Source: Mesorhizobium atlanticum (GTDB lineage: Bacteria; Pseudomonadota; Alphaproteobacteria; Rhizobiales; Rhizobiaceae). Taken from it: a stretch of 64,000 bases of DNA. This document shows positions 46,559 to 56,597 of this stretch, piece after piece. The stretch spans positions 372,001 to 436,000 of the forward strand of contig NZ_QMBQ01000004.1 of assembly GCF_003289965.1 (NCBI RefSeq), written 5' to 3'. The translations under genes were made by a program, and so were the position numbers. How positions within the stretch are numbered: the first letter of the stretch is position 1; every line of letters begins with the position of its first letter. The notes below the pieces were generated by a model. It ran no database searches. It was not told the origin of the DNA and saw nothing but the letters and a program-made list of their open reading frames with translations.

Positions 46559-49063
46559 TCAGAGTTTCAACGTCCTCAGCCGCAAAGCGTTGGTAATGAC
46601 CGACACCGACGACAGGCTCATCGCCGCCGCCGCCAGCATCGGCGACAGAAGCGTGCCGGTGAGCGGATAGAGCAAGCCGGCCGCGACCGGCACGCCGAGC
46701 ACATTGTAGAGAAAGGCGAAGAACAGGTTCTGGCGGATGTTGCGGATCGTCGCCTGGGCCAGCGTGCGCGCCCTGACGATGCCGTTGAGGTCGCCCTTGA
46801 CCAGCGTGATGCCGGCGCTCTCGACCGCGACATCGGCGCCGGTGCCCATGGCGATACCGACATCGGCGCCAGCCAGCGCGGGCGCATCGTTGACGCCGTC
46901 GCCGGCCATGGCAACGCCAGCGCCGTTCGCGCGCAGTTGCTCGACCAGCGCGCCCTTCTCATTCGGCAACAGGCCGGCGCGAACCTCGTCGATGCCGAGC
47001 TTGCCGGCGATCGCTTTTGCCGTGCGCTCGTTGTCGCCGGTTGCCATGATGATCCTCAGACCCTTGTCATGCAGGGCCTTGATCGCCTCGGCCGTCGTCG
47101 CCTTTATGGGATCGGCCACGGCAACGATGCCGGCGAAGCCGCCGTCGACGGCCACAAACATGGCCGTCTTGCCTTCGGCCTGCATCGCCTCGGCATTGGC
47201 CGCCGGCGTTTCGACGCCGAGGTCCGCCATCATCGCCGCATTGCCGAGCGCGACCTTCCTGCCCGAAACCGTGCCCGAGACGCCCTTGCCGGTGACAGCT
47301 TCGAAATCGACGGCTTCGGCCAGCGTCAGGCCGCGCGCGACGGCGCCCTCGACGATCGCCTCGGCCAGAGGATGTTCCGAGCCCTTTTCGAGCGCGGCGG
47401 CAAGGCCCAGCAGCTCGTTCTCGCCGATATCTCCGGCCGCGACGACGTCGGTGAGCCGCGGCTTGCCTTCGGTCAGCGTGCCGGTCTTGTCGACGATCAG
47501 CGTGTCGACCGAGGCAAAACGCTCCAGCGCCGCCGCTTCCTTGATCAGCACGCCGGCATGCGCGCCGCGTCCGGTCGCCGTCATGATCGACATCGGCGTC
47601 GCCAGGCCAAGCGCGCAGGGACAGGCGATGATCAGCACCGATACAGCCGAGACGATGGCGAAGATCAGGCTCGGCTCCGGTCCGAGGAGCGCCCAGGCGA
47701 TGAAAGCGATGATGGCGACCAGCACCACGGCCGGAACGAAATAGAAGGACACGCGGTCGGCCAGCCCCTGGATCGGCGCGCGCGACCGCTGCGCCTTGGC
47801 GACCATCTCGACGATGCGCGACAGCGTGGTCTCGGCGCCGACCTTCTCGGCGCGCATGACCAGCGAGCCGTTCTTGTTCAGCGTGCCGCCGGTAAGCGCG
47901 GAGCCTTCCGTCTTCTCGACCGGCAGCGGTTCGCCCGTAATCATCGATTCGTCGATCGCCGAGCGACCTTCAAGCACAATGCCGTCGACGGGAACCGCGT
48001 CGCCCGGACGGATGCGCAGCCGGTCGCCGGTCTGGACGCTGTCGAGCGGCACATCCTTCTCGGAACCGTCGGCGCCGATCAGACGCGCCGTCTTCGGGGC
48101 AAGGTCGAGGAGCGCGCGAATGGCCGAGCCGGTGCGCTCGCGGGCTCTGAGCTCCAGCACCTGGCCGAGGAAGACGAGCGCGACGATCACGGCAGCAGCC
48201 TCGAAATAGACCGGCACGGCGCCGTCATGGCCGCGGAACTGATGCGGGAAGATGTCTGGAAACAGGGCGGCGACCACGCTGTAGAGATAGGCGGCGCCGA
48301 CGCCCAGCGAAATCAGCGTCCACATATTGGGGCTGCGGTTGACAACCGACTCCCAGCCGCGATGGAAGAACGGAAACGCCGCCCAAAGCACCACCGGGCT
48401 CGCCAGCGCCAGCTCTACCCACGTTTTCGTCCGGCCGTCGATGAGACTTTCGAAGCTGAGGCCCAGCATCGGCGCCATGGCGAAGATCAGGAGGGGCACT
48501 GAAAGCGCCGCGCTGACCCAGAACCGGCGCGTGAAATCGACCAGCTCGGGATTCGGGCCTTCGTCGCCCGTCGGCACGCCCATCGGCTCCAGCGCCATGC
48601 CGCAGATCGGGCAGGAGCCGGGCTTGTCGCGGATGATTTCGGGGTGCATCGGGCAGGTGTATTGCGTTCCCTTCGGCATCGGCTGCGGCTCGGGCCGGCC
48701 GGCAAGATATTTTGCCGGCTCCGCCTCGAACTTGCCTTGGCAAGCGGCGGAGCAGAAATAGAAGCCCTGACCATCATGGCGCAGAAAGTGCCGGGCGCTG
48801 GCGCGGTCGACGCTCATGCCGCAGACAGGATCGATAGCCGTCAGGTAGCTCTCCGGCTCGGCAACGAATTTGTTGCGGCAGCGCTCGCTGCAGAAATGAA
48901 AGGTTCGTCCGCCATGCTCGGCCGTCGGCTTGCCGGCCGCCGGATCGACCGTCATGCCGCAGACAGGATCGCGAATCACGGCTTCGGCCGTGGTCGCTGC
49001 AGTTTTCGCGGAGCAGCAGGACCCGCCATGCGAGTGATGATGGTTGTGGTCGGAATGGGTCAT
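46559..49063 (-). CDS. copA: Copper-exporting P1B-type ATPase with YHS domains
   Basis: An 834-residue P-type ATPase. The N-terminus is His-rich (residues 4-12), then two YHS domains (DPVCGMTVD at 32-40 and DPVCGMSVD at 78-86) and a CPMHPEI...CPICGM binding domain (137-156) replace the usual HMA domains. The catalytic part is complete: TGEP actuator, CPCALGLA transport motif, DKTGTLTEG phosphorylation site and GDGVNDAPAL hinge. It exports Cu(I), and the neighbours and promoter support copper. Its ATG at 49061-49063 has GAGGC upstream. Confidence 0.92.
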   Translation of the reverse strand: MTHSDHNHHHSHGGSCCSAKTAATTAEAVIRDPVCGMTVDPAAGKPTAEHGGRTFHFCSERCRNKFVAEPESYLTAIDPVCGMSVDRASARHFLRHDGQGFYFCSAACQGKFEAEPAKYLAGRPEPQPMPKGTQYTCPMHPEIIRDKPGSCPICGMALEPMGVPTGDEGPNPELVDFTRRFWVSAALSVPLLIFAMAPMLGLSFESLIDGRTKTWVELALASPVVLWAAFPFFHRGWESVVNRSPNMWTLISLGVGAAYLYSVVAALFPDIFPHQFRGHDGAVPVYFEAAAVIVALVFLGQVLELRARERTGSAIRALLDLAPKTARLIGADGSEKDVPLDSVQTGDRLRIRPGDAVPVDGIVLEGRSAIDESMITGEPLPVEKTEGSALTGGTLNKNGSLVMRAEKVGAETTLSRIVEMVAKAQRSRAPIQGLADRVSFYFVPAVVLVAIIAFIAWALLGPEPSLIFAIVSAVSVLIIACPCALGLATPMSIMTATGRGAHAGVLIKEAAALERFASVDTLIVDKTGTLTEGKPRLTDVVAAGDIGENELLGLAAALEKGSEHPLAEAIVEGAVARGLTLAEAVDFEAVTGKGVSGTVSGRKVALGNAAMMADLGVETPAANAEAMQAEGKTAMFVAVDGGFAGIVAVADPIKATTAEAIKALHDKGLRIIMATGDNERTAKAIAGKLGIDEVRAGLLPNEKGALVEQLRANGAGVAMAGDGVNDAPALAGADVGIAMGTGADVAVESAGITLVKGDLNGIVRARTLAQATIRNIRQNLFFAFLYNVLGVPVAAGLLYPLTGTLLSPMLAAAAMSLSSVSVITNALRLRTLKL

Positions 49064-49095
49064 CGGCAATGCCTCGGAATTCTCGAATTGTGGCG

Positions 49096-49126
49096 GAGGT
49101 AGTCCTTCCAGCAACTGGAAGGTCAA
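49096..49126 (-). promoter_or_regulatory. CueR/MerR-type promoter of copA
   Basis: On the minus strand TTGACC (49126-49121) is followed by a 19-bp spacer and TACCTC (49101-49096). The spacer largely consists of the perfect dyad CCTTCCAGTTGCTGGAAGG (49122-49104). An overlong spacer filled by a dyad is the hallmark of MerR-family activated promoters, and TTGACCTTCC with GGAAGG is close to the E. coli copA site. A cueR gene lies at 58201. Confidence 0.82.
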
Positions 49127-49261
49127 GGGGCGGACCCGCGATTTTTTGCCTGTTGCGCCGCGCCACGGCAGACTGGAGGCATTCTTGCCGGAATTAGCGC
49201 GCGCCAAAGACGGCCGCCATGCTATGCACGCCGCCATTTTGAGCTCAGCGAACCGCACCCG

Positions 49262-50113
49262 ATGAAATGCCTCGTCATAAATCTCGACCGCTCCACCGAC
49301 AGGCTGGCGCATGTGACAGCCGAATTCGAGCGAGCCGGCATGACTTTCGAGCGTGTCGCCGCGGTGGACGCGCTGGCCCGGCCGGACCTGGCTTCGATGC
49401 CGGTGCGCAAGCGGCCGGTCTCGGGGACACGGCTGACGGATGGCGAGATCGCGTGCCTGTTAAGCCACAGGACCTGCTGGTCCGCCATCGCGGCCGGCGA
49501 CGACGCCTATGTCGCGATCTTCGAGGACGACGTGGTGCTTTCGGAGAAAACGGGCCAGCTGCTGGGGGACCGGAGATGGATTCCGGCAGACACCGATATC
49601 GTCAAGCTCGAGACGTTCTTCCACAGAACAGTCGTCGGACTAAACCAGGTTTCTGCCGGCCATGGCTTCTCGGCAAGCAGGCTATACGGCGTCCATTTGG
49701 GCAGCGCCGGCTACATCGTGTCAAGAAAGGCCGCCGGCGCCCTTCTGGAGGCGACGCAGGAAATTCGCTTCCCCGTCGACCATGTGCTGTTCAACCCTGA
49801 GCTCGAGACCTCGCCCGGCAAGATCGTCTACCAACTATGGCCTGCGCTTTGCGCGCAGGAGCAATTCCTCGGGCGGGAAAGGGTCAGATTCCCAAGCCTG
49901 CTCAAGCAGAATCGCCAGGAGCAGCATGCCCTCGGGGAGGTCCGCCAAAAGCCGAGGGCATCCGTGTACGACAAGGTCCGCCGCGAGATTCGGCGGCTAT
50001 CGCTGCAAATTGCGGATTTATGCCGGTTGCGGCAGTGGGTGATCGTGCCGTTCGCCCATGGCGGGAAGCGCATCCGCCGGCCCCATACACAGCGCCGCGA
50101 AAACGCGCTATAG
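49262..50113 (+). CDS. Family 25 glycosyltransferase (LPS-type)
   Basis: A 283-residue cytoplasmic protein. [42 protein letters not shown] and [11 protein letters not shown] match GT25 enzymes of the LpsA/Lex2B/LgtF kind, which add galactose to LPS. The DDV acidic pair is the donor-binding site. It is divergent from copA and immediately precedes glnD by 10 bp, perhaps sharing a transcript. The acceptor is unknown. Confidence 0.86.
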   Translation: MKCLVINLDRSTDRLAHVTAEFERAGMTFERVAAVDALARPDLASMPVRKRPVSGTRLTDGEIACLLSHRTCWSAIAAGDDAYVAIFEDDVVLSEKTGQLLGDRRWIPADTDIVKLETFFHRTVVGLNQVSAGHGFSASRLYGVHLGSAGYIVSRKAAGALLEATQEIRFPVDHVLFNPELETSPGKIVYQLWPALCAQEQFLGRERVRFPSLLKQNRQEQHALGEVRQKPRASVYDKVRREIRRLSLQIADLCRLRQWVIVPFAHGGKRIRRPHTQRRENAL

Positions 50114-50123
50114 ACGCCGCCGA

Positions 50124-52925
50124 ATGGCAAAGATCTCCTTGAAACTCAACGAAATCATCGATGGCGACACCTTGCGCCGCGACCTGACCGCGCTGACGTC
50201 GGCAAGCGCCGGCGACGGTTCGGGACCGGCGGTTCGTACTGCTGTCCTCCAATTGCTCAAAGCCAGGCTGGCGGAGGGGCGCAAGATCGCCGAGGCCATG
50301 CTCAAGGAGGATGGCGGCGGCAATGCCTGCGCCGAGCGGCTCTCGCATCTGATGGATGAGCTGATCCGGGCGCTCTATGATTTCGCCGCCACCCATGTCT
50401 ACCGGGTCAAGAACCGTTCGGTGGCCGAGCGCATGGCGGTCGTGGCGGTCGGCGGCTACGGCCGCGGCACGCTGGCGCCGGGCTCCGATATCGATCTCCT
50501 GTTCCTGCTGCCCTACAAGCAGACGCCATGGGGCGAGCAGATCGTGGAGTACATGCTCTACATGCTGTGGGACCTGGGGCTCAAGGTCGGCCACGCCACC
50601 CGCAACATCGAGGACTGCCTGAGACTCTCGCGCAGCGATATCACGATCCGCACCTCGATCCTCGAGGCGCGTTTCCTGTGGGGCGAGCGCAAGCTCTATG
50701 ATGAGCTGCTCACCCGTTTCGACCATGAGGTGGTGCGCACGACCGGACCGGAATATGTGCAGGCCAAGCTCGCCGAGCGCGACGAGCGCCATGCCAAGGC
50801 GGGCGAAAGCCGCTATCTGGTCGAGCCCAACGTCAAGGACGGCAAGGGCGGGTTGCGCGACCTGCAGACGCTGTTCTGGATCGGCAAATATTTCTACCGC
50901 GTGCGCACCGGCGAGGAGCTGGTCGAGAAAGGCGTCTTCACCGAAGCCGAATATCGCGAGTTCCAGAAGGCGGAGGATTTCCTGTGGGCGGTGCGCTGCC
51001 ACATGCATTTCCTGACCGGCAAGGCGGAGGAGCGACTGCATTTCGACATCCAGCGCGAGATCGCCGAACGTCTGGGCTACACCACGCATCCCGGCCTGTC
51101 GGCGGTCGAGCGCTTCATGAAGCACTATTTCCTCGTCGCCAAGGATGTCGGCGACCTCACCCGCATCTTCTGCGCGGCGCTCGAGGAAGAGCAGGCCAAG
51201 CATGTGCCGGGCTTCAACCGCATCTTCCTCACCTTCCAGCGGCGCAAGCGCAAGCTTGCCGGCACCTCCGATTTCATCGTCGACAACCACCGCATCAACG
51301 TCGCCGACGACGGCGTGTTCGAGCGCGACCCGGTCAACCTGCTGAGGTTGTTCTGGTTCGCCGACAAGCATGGGCTGGAGTTCCATCCCGACGCGCTGAA
51401 GCTGCTTACCCGCTCGCTCGGCCTGGTCAACAAGTCGCTCCGGCGCGATGAGGAGGCCAACCGGCTGTTCCTCGACATATTGACCTCGGACCGCAACGCC
51501 GAGCTCAATCTCAGGCGCATGAACGAGGCCGGGCTGCTCGGCAGGCTGATCCCCGATTTCGGCAAGATCGTCGCCATGATGCAGTTCTCGATGTACCACC
51601 ACTACACGGTGGACGAGCACCTGATCCGCTGCATCGGCGTGCTGGCCGAGATCGAGCGCGGCGATGGCGAGAAGATTCACCCGCTGGCGCATTCGCTGAT
51701 GCCGGGGCTGAAGAAGAGCCGCGAGGCGCTTTATGTCGCGGTGCTGCTGCACGACATCGCCAAGGGCCGGCCGGAAGACCATTCGGAGGCCGGCGCCAGG
51801 ATCGCGCGGCGCATCTGTCCGCATATGGGTCTGTCGGCGGCCGATACCGAGACGGTCGCCTGGCTGGTCGAGAACCATCTCGTGATGTCGATGACGGCGC
51901 AGACGCGCGACCTCAACGACCGCAAGACGATCGAGGATTTCGCCTCGATCGTGCAGTCGGTCGAGCGGCTGAAGCTGCTTTTGATCCTCACCGTCTGCGA
52001 CATACGCGGCGTCGGGCCGGGTGTGTGGAACGGCTGGAAAGGGCAGCTGCTGCGCACGCTCTATTACGAGACCGAGTTGCTGCTGACCGGCGGCTTCTCG
52101 GAAGTGTCGCGTGCGCAACGCACCGCGGCCGCGCGCGAACGGCTGGCCGAGGCGCTCGCGGCCTGGCCGGCCAAGGAGCGCAAGCGCTATGTCGCGCAGC
52201 ACTATGAAAACTACCTGCTGACGGTCGACCTCAACGACCAGCTGCGCCACGCCGAATTCATCCGTGAGGCGGATGCGGCGGGCAAGAAGCTCGCGACCAT
52301 GGTCAAGACGCATGAATTTGAGGCGGTGACCGAGATCACTGTGCTGGCGCCGGACCATCCGCGCCTGCTTTCGATCATCGCGGGGGCATGTGCCGCGGCC
52401 GGTGGCAACATCGTGGACGCGCAGATCTTCACCACTTCCGACGGACGGGCGCTGGACACCATCCTGATCTCCCGGGAGTTCGACCTCGACGAGGACGAGC
52501 AGCGCCGCGCCGAGCGCGTCGGCCGGCTGATCGAGGACGTGCTTTCCGGCAAGAGCTGGCTGCCCGAGATGATCGAGAAGCGCACCAAGCCGAAGCGCGG
52601 CGCCAAGGCGTTCCGCATCCCGCCGCGCGCCGAGATCCGCAACACGCTGTCGAATCGTTTTTCGGTGATAGAGGTCGAGGGGCTGGACCGGCCTGGCCTG
52701 CTCTCCGAGATCACCGGCACGCTGTCCGACCTGTCGCTCGACATCGCCTCGGCGCATATCACGACCTTCGGCGAAAAGGTCATCGACACATTCTACGTCA
52801 CCGACCTGACCGGACAGAAGATCGACAGCCCGACGCGCACGGCCACCATCCACAAGCGGCTGATCGATACGCTGGAAGGCAATTCGTCCGAACGCAACGG
52901 CAAGGCCAAGGCGGCGGCCGAGTGA
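50124..52925 (+). CDS. glnD: Bifunctional PII uridylyltransferase/uridylyl-removing enzyme
   Basis: A 933-residue GlnD. The nucleotidyltransferase motif [20 protein letters not shown] is near residue 110-130, the HD-hydrolase motif appears in [12 protein letters not shown] and [15 protein letters not shown], and two ACT domains close the protein ([15 protein letters not shown] and [15 protein letters not shown]). It senses glutamine and modifies PII, setting the nitrogen response. The ATG at 50124 is clear. Confidence 0.97.
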   Translation: MAKISLKLNEIIDGDTLRRDLTALTSASAGDGSGPAVRTAVLQLLKARLAEGRKIAEAMLKEDGGGNACAERLSHLMDELIRALYDFAATHVYRVKNRSVAERMAVVAVGGYGRGTLAPGSDIDLLFLLPYKQTPWGEQIVEYMLYMLWDLGLKVGHATRNIEDCLRLSRSDITIRTSILEARFLWGERKLYDELLTRFDHEVVRTTGPEYVQAKLAERDERHAKAGESRYLVEPNVKDGKGGLRDLQTLFWIGKYFYRVRTGEELVEKGVFTEAEYREFQKAEDFLWAVRCHMHFLTGKAEERLHFDIQREIAERLGYTTHPGLSAVERFMKHYFLVAKDVGDLTRIFCAALEEEQAKHVPGFNRIFLTFQRRKRKLAGTSDFIVDNHRINVADDGVFERDPVNLLRLFWFADKHGLEFHPDALKLLTRSLGLVNKSLRRDEEANRLFLDILTSDRNAELNLRRMNEAGLLGRLIPDFGKIVAMMQFSMYHHYTVDEHLIRCIGVLAEIERGDGEKIHPLAHSLMPGLKKSREALYVAVLLHDIAKGRPEDHSEAGARIARRICPHMGLSAADTETVAWLVENHLVMSMTAQTRDLNDRKTIEDFASIVQSVERLKLLLILTVCDIRGVGPGVWNGWKGQLLRTLYYETELLLTGGFSEVSRAQRTAAARERLAEALAAWPAKERKRYVAQHYENYLLTVDLNDQLRHAEFIREADAAGKKLATMVKTHEFEAVTEITVLAPDHPRLLSIIAGACAAAGGNIVDAQIFTTSDGRALDTILISREFDLDEDEQRRAERVGRLIEDVLSGKSWLPEMIEKRTKPKRGAKAFRIPPRAEIRNTLSNRFSVIEVEGLDRPGLLSEITGTLSDLSLDIASAHITTFGEKVIDTFYVTDLTGQKIDSPTRTATIHKRLIDTLEGNSSERNGKAKAAAE

Positions 52926-52965
52926 CCATCCATTTGACGCAATTTCCCTGGCAGTCGTCTCCAGC

Positions 52966-54573
52966 ATGAGCTTGGTCAAGAAATTCGCCACCGTCGCTTC
53001 CGGCACGCTGATGAGCCGCGCGCTGGGGTTCGGCCGCGAGATGCTGATGGCGGCAGCACTCGGCACCGGTCCGGTCGCCGACGCCTTCAACGCCGCCTTC
53101 CAGTTCCCCAACACCTTCCGGCGGCTGTTCGCCGAGGGCGCCTTCAACGCCGCTTTCGTGCCGCTCTTCGCCAAGGAGATCGAGCAGCATGGCAATGAAG
53201 GCGCCAAGCGTTTCTCGGAGGAAGTGTTCGGCGTGCTGTTTTCGGCGCTGCTTGCGCTCACCATCGCCATGGAACTAGCGATGCCGCTGATCGTGCGCTA
53301 CCTGGTGGCGCCGGGCTTCGCCGACATTCCGGGCAAGTTCGAGACGACCGTCACGCTGGCGACGATCATGTTCCCCTACCTCATCTGCATGTCGCTCGGC
53401 GCCATGATGGCCGGCATGCTGAACTCGCTGCGCCGCTATTTCGCGGCGGCGATCGCGCCCGCCTTCCTCAACATCATCCTGATCGGCGTGCTGGGTTATG
53501 CCTGGTATCATGGGCTGGACGCGCATGATGTCGGCTTCGGCCTCTCCTGGGGCGTGCTGGCGGCGGGCATCGTGCAGCTCGCCATCGTCTGGATCGCGGT
53601 GCGCAATGCCGGCATCTCGATCGGCTTTCGCCGTCCGAAGATGACGCCGAACGTCAAGCGGCTGCTGATCCTGGCGCTGCCGGCGGCGATCACCGGCGGC
53701 ATCACCCAGATCAACCAGCTGATCGGCACGGCGATCGCCTCGGCACAGAACAGCGCCGTGTCGTCGCTCGCCTATGCCGATCGCATCTATCAATTGCCGC
53801 TTGGCGTCGTCGGCGTGGCGGTCGCCATCGTGCTGTTGCCGGAACTGTCGCGGGCGCTGAAATCGGGCAACCTTGTCGAGGCGGCGAACCTTCAGAACCG
53901 CTCGGTCGAGTTCACCCTGTTCATGACGCTGCCGGCGGCGGCGGCGCTCTGGGTGATGTCGGAACCGATCGTGCGGCTGGTCTATGAGCGCGGCGCCTTC
54001 GCCGCCAACCACTCGACGCCGATCGTCGCCTCCATCCTGGCGATCTTCGGCCTCGGCCTGCCCGCCTTCGTGCTGATCAAGGCCTTCACGCCCGGCTATT
54101 TCGCGCGCGAGGACACGCGCACGCCGATGATCTTCGCGGCCATTTCGGTCGGCGTGAACGTCGCCACGGCGCTCAGCCTGTTTCCGTCGATGGGCGCGCC
54201 GGGCATCGCGGTGGCCTCGGCCGTCGCCGGCTGGGTCAATGCGCTGATGCTGCTCGCCATGCTGATCCGGCGGGGACATTGGGGCCGCGACATCCCGCTC
54301 TTGAAGCGAATTCCAAGGCTGGTGCTGTCCGCCGTGATCATGGCGATCGCGCTTTACTTCGCCGAGCACTACTTCGCCGCGCGGCTCGGGCCCGGCTCGC
54401 CGCTGGTGGTGAAGGCGACGACGCTGTTCGCGCTGGTCGGCGGCGGTGCGGCGCTCTACTTCATCGCCGCCTTCGGCACCGGCGGCGCCGATTTCGGCAT
54501 GATCCGCAGAAATGTGAAGCGGGGCGAGGCCAAGAGCGTGCCGCGGGAATCAAATACTGGCCTGGACGAATAA
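52966..54573 (+). CDS. murJ: Lipid II flippase MurJ
   Basis: A 535-residue polytopic protein with about 14 membrane helices, MviN/MurJ fold. The family start MSLVKKFATVASGTLMSRAL and the loop ALGTGPVADAFNAAFQFPNT are conserved. It flips lipid II across the inner membrane for peptidoglycan synthesis. It follows glnD by 40 bp on the same strand, the usual rhizobial order. Confidence 0.95.
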   Translation: MSLVKKFATVASGTLMSRALGFGREMLMAAALGTGPVADAFNAAFQFPNTFRRLFAEGAFNAAFVPLFAKEIEQHGNEGAKRFSEEVFGVLFSALLALTIAMELAMPLIVRYLVAPGFADIPGKFETTVTLATIMFPYLICMSLGAMMAGMLNSLRRYFAAAIAPAFLNIILIGVLGYAWYHGLDAHDVGFGLSWGVLAAGIVQLAIVWIAVRNAGISIGFRRPKMTPNVKRLLILALPAAITGGITQINQLIGTAIASAQNSAVSSLAYADRIYQLPLGVVGVAVAIVLLPELSRALKSGNLVEAANLQNRSVEFTLFMTLPAAAALWVMSEPIVRLVYERGAFAANHSTPIVASILAIFGLGLPAFVLIKAFTPGYFAREDTRTPMIFAAISVGVNVATALSLFPSMGAPGIAVASAVAGWVNALMLLAMLIRRGHWGRDIPLLKRIPRLVLSAVIMAIALYFAEHYFAARLGPGSPLVVKATTLFALVGGGAALYFIAAFGTGGADFGMIRRNVKRGEAKSVPRESNTGLDE

Positions 54574-54690
54574 GCCGAGCAGGCTTGCAACAACACCAGT
54601 CTTGATCCCGTCGCGACCTTCGTTCATAAGCCCGCCGTCGAAAGACTTTCGCCGCGCGCGAAACGGCCCTCCACAAGCCATGAGGACATC

Positions 54691-55758
54691 ATGACTGCCT
54701 TCAAGCCACTCGTCTTTTCGGGCGTCCAGCCGACCGGCAACCTGCATCTCGGCAACTATCTCGGCGCCATCAAGAAATTCGTCGCCCTCCAGGAACAGTC
54801 CGACTGCATCTATTGCGTCGTCGACCTGCATTCGCTGACGGCGCAGCTCGTCCACCAGGACCTCGGCGACCAGACCCGCTCGATCACCGCGGCGTTCCTC
54901 GCCTCCGGCATCGATCCGAAGAAGCACATCGTCTTCAACCAGTCGCGGGTCATCCAGCATGCCGAACTTGCCTGGATCTTCAATTGCGTGGCGCGCATCG
55001 GCTGGATGTACCGGATGACGCAGTTCAAGGACAAAGCCGGCAAGGACCGCGAGAACGCCTCGCTTGGCCTGCTCGCCTATCCGAGCCTGATGGCCGCCGA
55101 CATCCTGCTCTACCGCGCCACCCATGTGCCGGTGGGCGAGGACCAGAAGCAGCATCTGGAACTTACCCGCGACATCGCGCAGAAATTCAACAACGACTTC
55201 TCCGAAAAGATCGCCGCCCTTGGCGTCGGCGTCGAAATGCAGGTCGGCGAGGAGACCGTGAACGGCTATTTCCCGATCACCGAACCGGTCATCGGCGGTC
55301 CGGCCGCGCGCATCATGAGCCTGCGCGACGGCTCCAAGAAAATGTCGAAGTCGGACCCGTCCGACCTGTCGCGCATCAACCTGACCGACGACGCCGACAC
55401 CATCTCGAAGAAGATCCGCAAGGCCAAGACCGATCCGGAGGCCTTGCCGAGCGAGCTGGACGGACTTGCAAGCCGGCCCGAGGCGGAGAACCTTGTTGGC
55501 ATCTATGCCGGCCTCGCGGAAATCTCGAAGGAAGACGTGCTGAGAGAATATGGCGGCCAGCAGTTTTCCGTATTCAAGCCGGCGCTTGCCGATCTTGCCG
55601 TGGAGAAGCTGGCGCCGATCGCTTCCGAGATGCGCCGCATCGAGGGCGATCGCGCCTATGTCGACGCCGTGCTCAAGGACGGCGGCAACCGGGCCCGCGC
55701 AATCGCCGAGGGCACGATGAAGACGGTGCGAGACATCATCGGCCTGCTGCAGGACTGA
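54691..55758 (+). CDS. trpS: Tryptophanyl-tRNA synthetase
   Basis: A 355-residue class I synthetase. HLGN (residues 19-22) after FSGVQPTG is the HIGH motif and KKMSKSD near the middle is the KMSKS motif. It charges tRNA-Trp. It follows murJ after 117 bp with its own GAGGA region before the ATG. Confidence 0.96.
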   Translation: MTAFKPLVFSGVQPTGNLHLGNYLGAIKKFVALQEQSDCIYCVVDLHSLTAQLVHQDLGDQTRSITAAFLASGIDPKKHIVFNQSRVIQHAELAWIFNCVARIGWMYRMTQFKDKAGKDRENASLGLLAYPSLMAADILLYRATHVPVGEDQKQHLELTRDIAQKFNNDFSEKIAALGVGVEMQVGEETVNGYFPITEPVIGGPAARIMSLRDGSKKMSKSDPSDLSRINLTDDADTISKKIRKAKTDPEALPSELDGLASRPEAENLVGIYAGLAEISKEDVLREYGGQQFSVFKPALADLAVEKLAPIASEMRRIEGDRAYVDAVLKDGGNRARAIAEGTMKTVRDIIGLLQD

Positions 55759-55781
55759 TCGACAAGTAGTTGTTTCGACGT

Positions 55782-55821
55782 AATTCCGGACGGAAAACCG
55801 CTACACACTTTTCCTGGAATT
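55782..55821. repeat. Rhizobial palindromic repeat
   Basis: AATTCC at 55782-55787 pairs with GGAATT at 55816-55821; inside are GGAAAACCG and the shared stretch CACACTTTTCC. It lies between trpS and the uspA gene. The half copy at 407-430 belongs to the same family. Confidence 0.65.
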
Positions 55822-55911
55822 GCTCTGGGACCATTGCCACGCCGGCCGGCGGCTTGCCGCCGGTCCGTGGCGGTGGCAGATTGCGGCCGAATTGATACCG
55901 AGCAGATAGAC

Positions 55912-56403
55912 ATGGTCTCCAAACGCCTCAGCCGCGAAGTCGGCCATCGCCGCAAATTCCTGGCGATTATCGACGACACGCCCGAATGCGAGCGCGCCGT
56001 CGCCTACGCCTCGAAGCGGGCGCAGCACACCAGCGGCGTCCTGGTGCTGCTCTATGTCATCGAGCCGGACGACTTCCAGCACTGGCTGGGCGTGGAAAAG
56101 ATCATGCGCGAGGAAGCAAACGCGACGGCGCGCGCGGCGCTAGACGGCTACGCCAACAAGGTGCGCCAGAGCGTCGGCATCGAACCGGAACTGGTGGTGC
56201 GCGAGGGCAAGCCGACCGAAGAAATCCACAAGCTGATCGAGGAAGACCAGGACATCGCCATCCTGGTGCTGGCGGCCGGCGCCGGCAAGGAAGGCCCGGG
56301 GCCGCTGGTCAGCGCGGTTGCCGGGCGGGCCGCGGCCTTCCCCATTCCGGTGACGGTCGTGCCGCAAAACCTGTCGGACGAGGAAATCGACAGCCTCGCC
56401 TGA
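55912..56403 (+). CDS. Universal stress protein (UspA family)
   Basis: A 163-residue protein with the Usp alpha/beta fold: FLAIIDDTPECERAVAYASK at the start and LVLAAGAGKEGPGPLVSAV, a Gly-rich ATP-binding-like loop, near the C-terminus. The start MVSKRLSREVGHRRKFLAI is preceded by repeat sequence and has a weak ribosome site. Its specific role is unknown; the gene regularly lies between trpS and nfuA in rhizobia. Confidence 0.88.
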   Translation: MVSKRLSREVGHRRKFLAIIDDTPECERAVAYASKRAQHTSGVLVLLYVIEPDDFQHWLGVEKIMREEANATARAALDGYANKVRQSVGIEPELVVREGKPTEEIHKLIEEDQDIAILVLAAGAGKEGPGPLVSAVAGRAAAFPIPVTVVPQNLSDEEIDSLA

Positions 56404-56414
56404 GATGTGCCGAT

Positions 56415-56453
56415 ATTCAGGTGAGGCCGGCCTGCGAACGGCCTGACCTGAAT
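56415..56453 (+). terminator. Hairpin after the uspA gene, possible terminator
   Basis: ATTCAGGTGAGGCCG pairs with CGGCCTGACCTGAAT across a 9-nt loop, with a single G-G mismatch. It starts 12 bp after the stop codon. No T run follows, so it may stabilise the 3' end rather than terminate. Confidence 0.5.
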
Positions 56454-56549
56454 CTCAGCACTCTCAAGTGAATGAGGGTTCGAAAAACATTCCGCCAGCC
56501 AGCCGTTGGGGCGACGTGTTTCGCTTGAATGTCGAGCCGATAGAGCCTA

Positions 56550-56566
56550 TTTAGAATTATTCCAAA
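56550..56566. promoter_or_regulatory. Irr-type iron box (ICE motif) ahead of nfuA
   Basis: TTTAGAATTATTCCAAA is a 17-bp palindrome with one mismatch. It matches the ICE motif of rhizobia, TTTAGAA-N3-TTCTAAA, bound by the iron regulator Irr. It lies 31 bp before the nfuA start, where it would control transcription by iron status. Confidence 0.68.
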
Positions 56567-56597
56567 CTATCGGCCCGAGAAGGGCCTGGAGAGACCC

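Noticed and set aside
46373..48502. Plus-strand 709-codon frame opposite copA
   Set aside because: Antisense to a P-type ATPase with all motifs; no domain of its own.
49902..53270. A minus-strand frame of 1122 codons opposite glnD and murJ
   Set aside because: It spans two conserved genes and their gap. The product is a typical antisense shadow, rich in Arg, Asp, Leu and Gln, with no recognisable domain.
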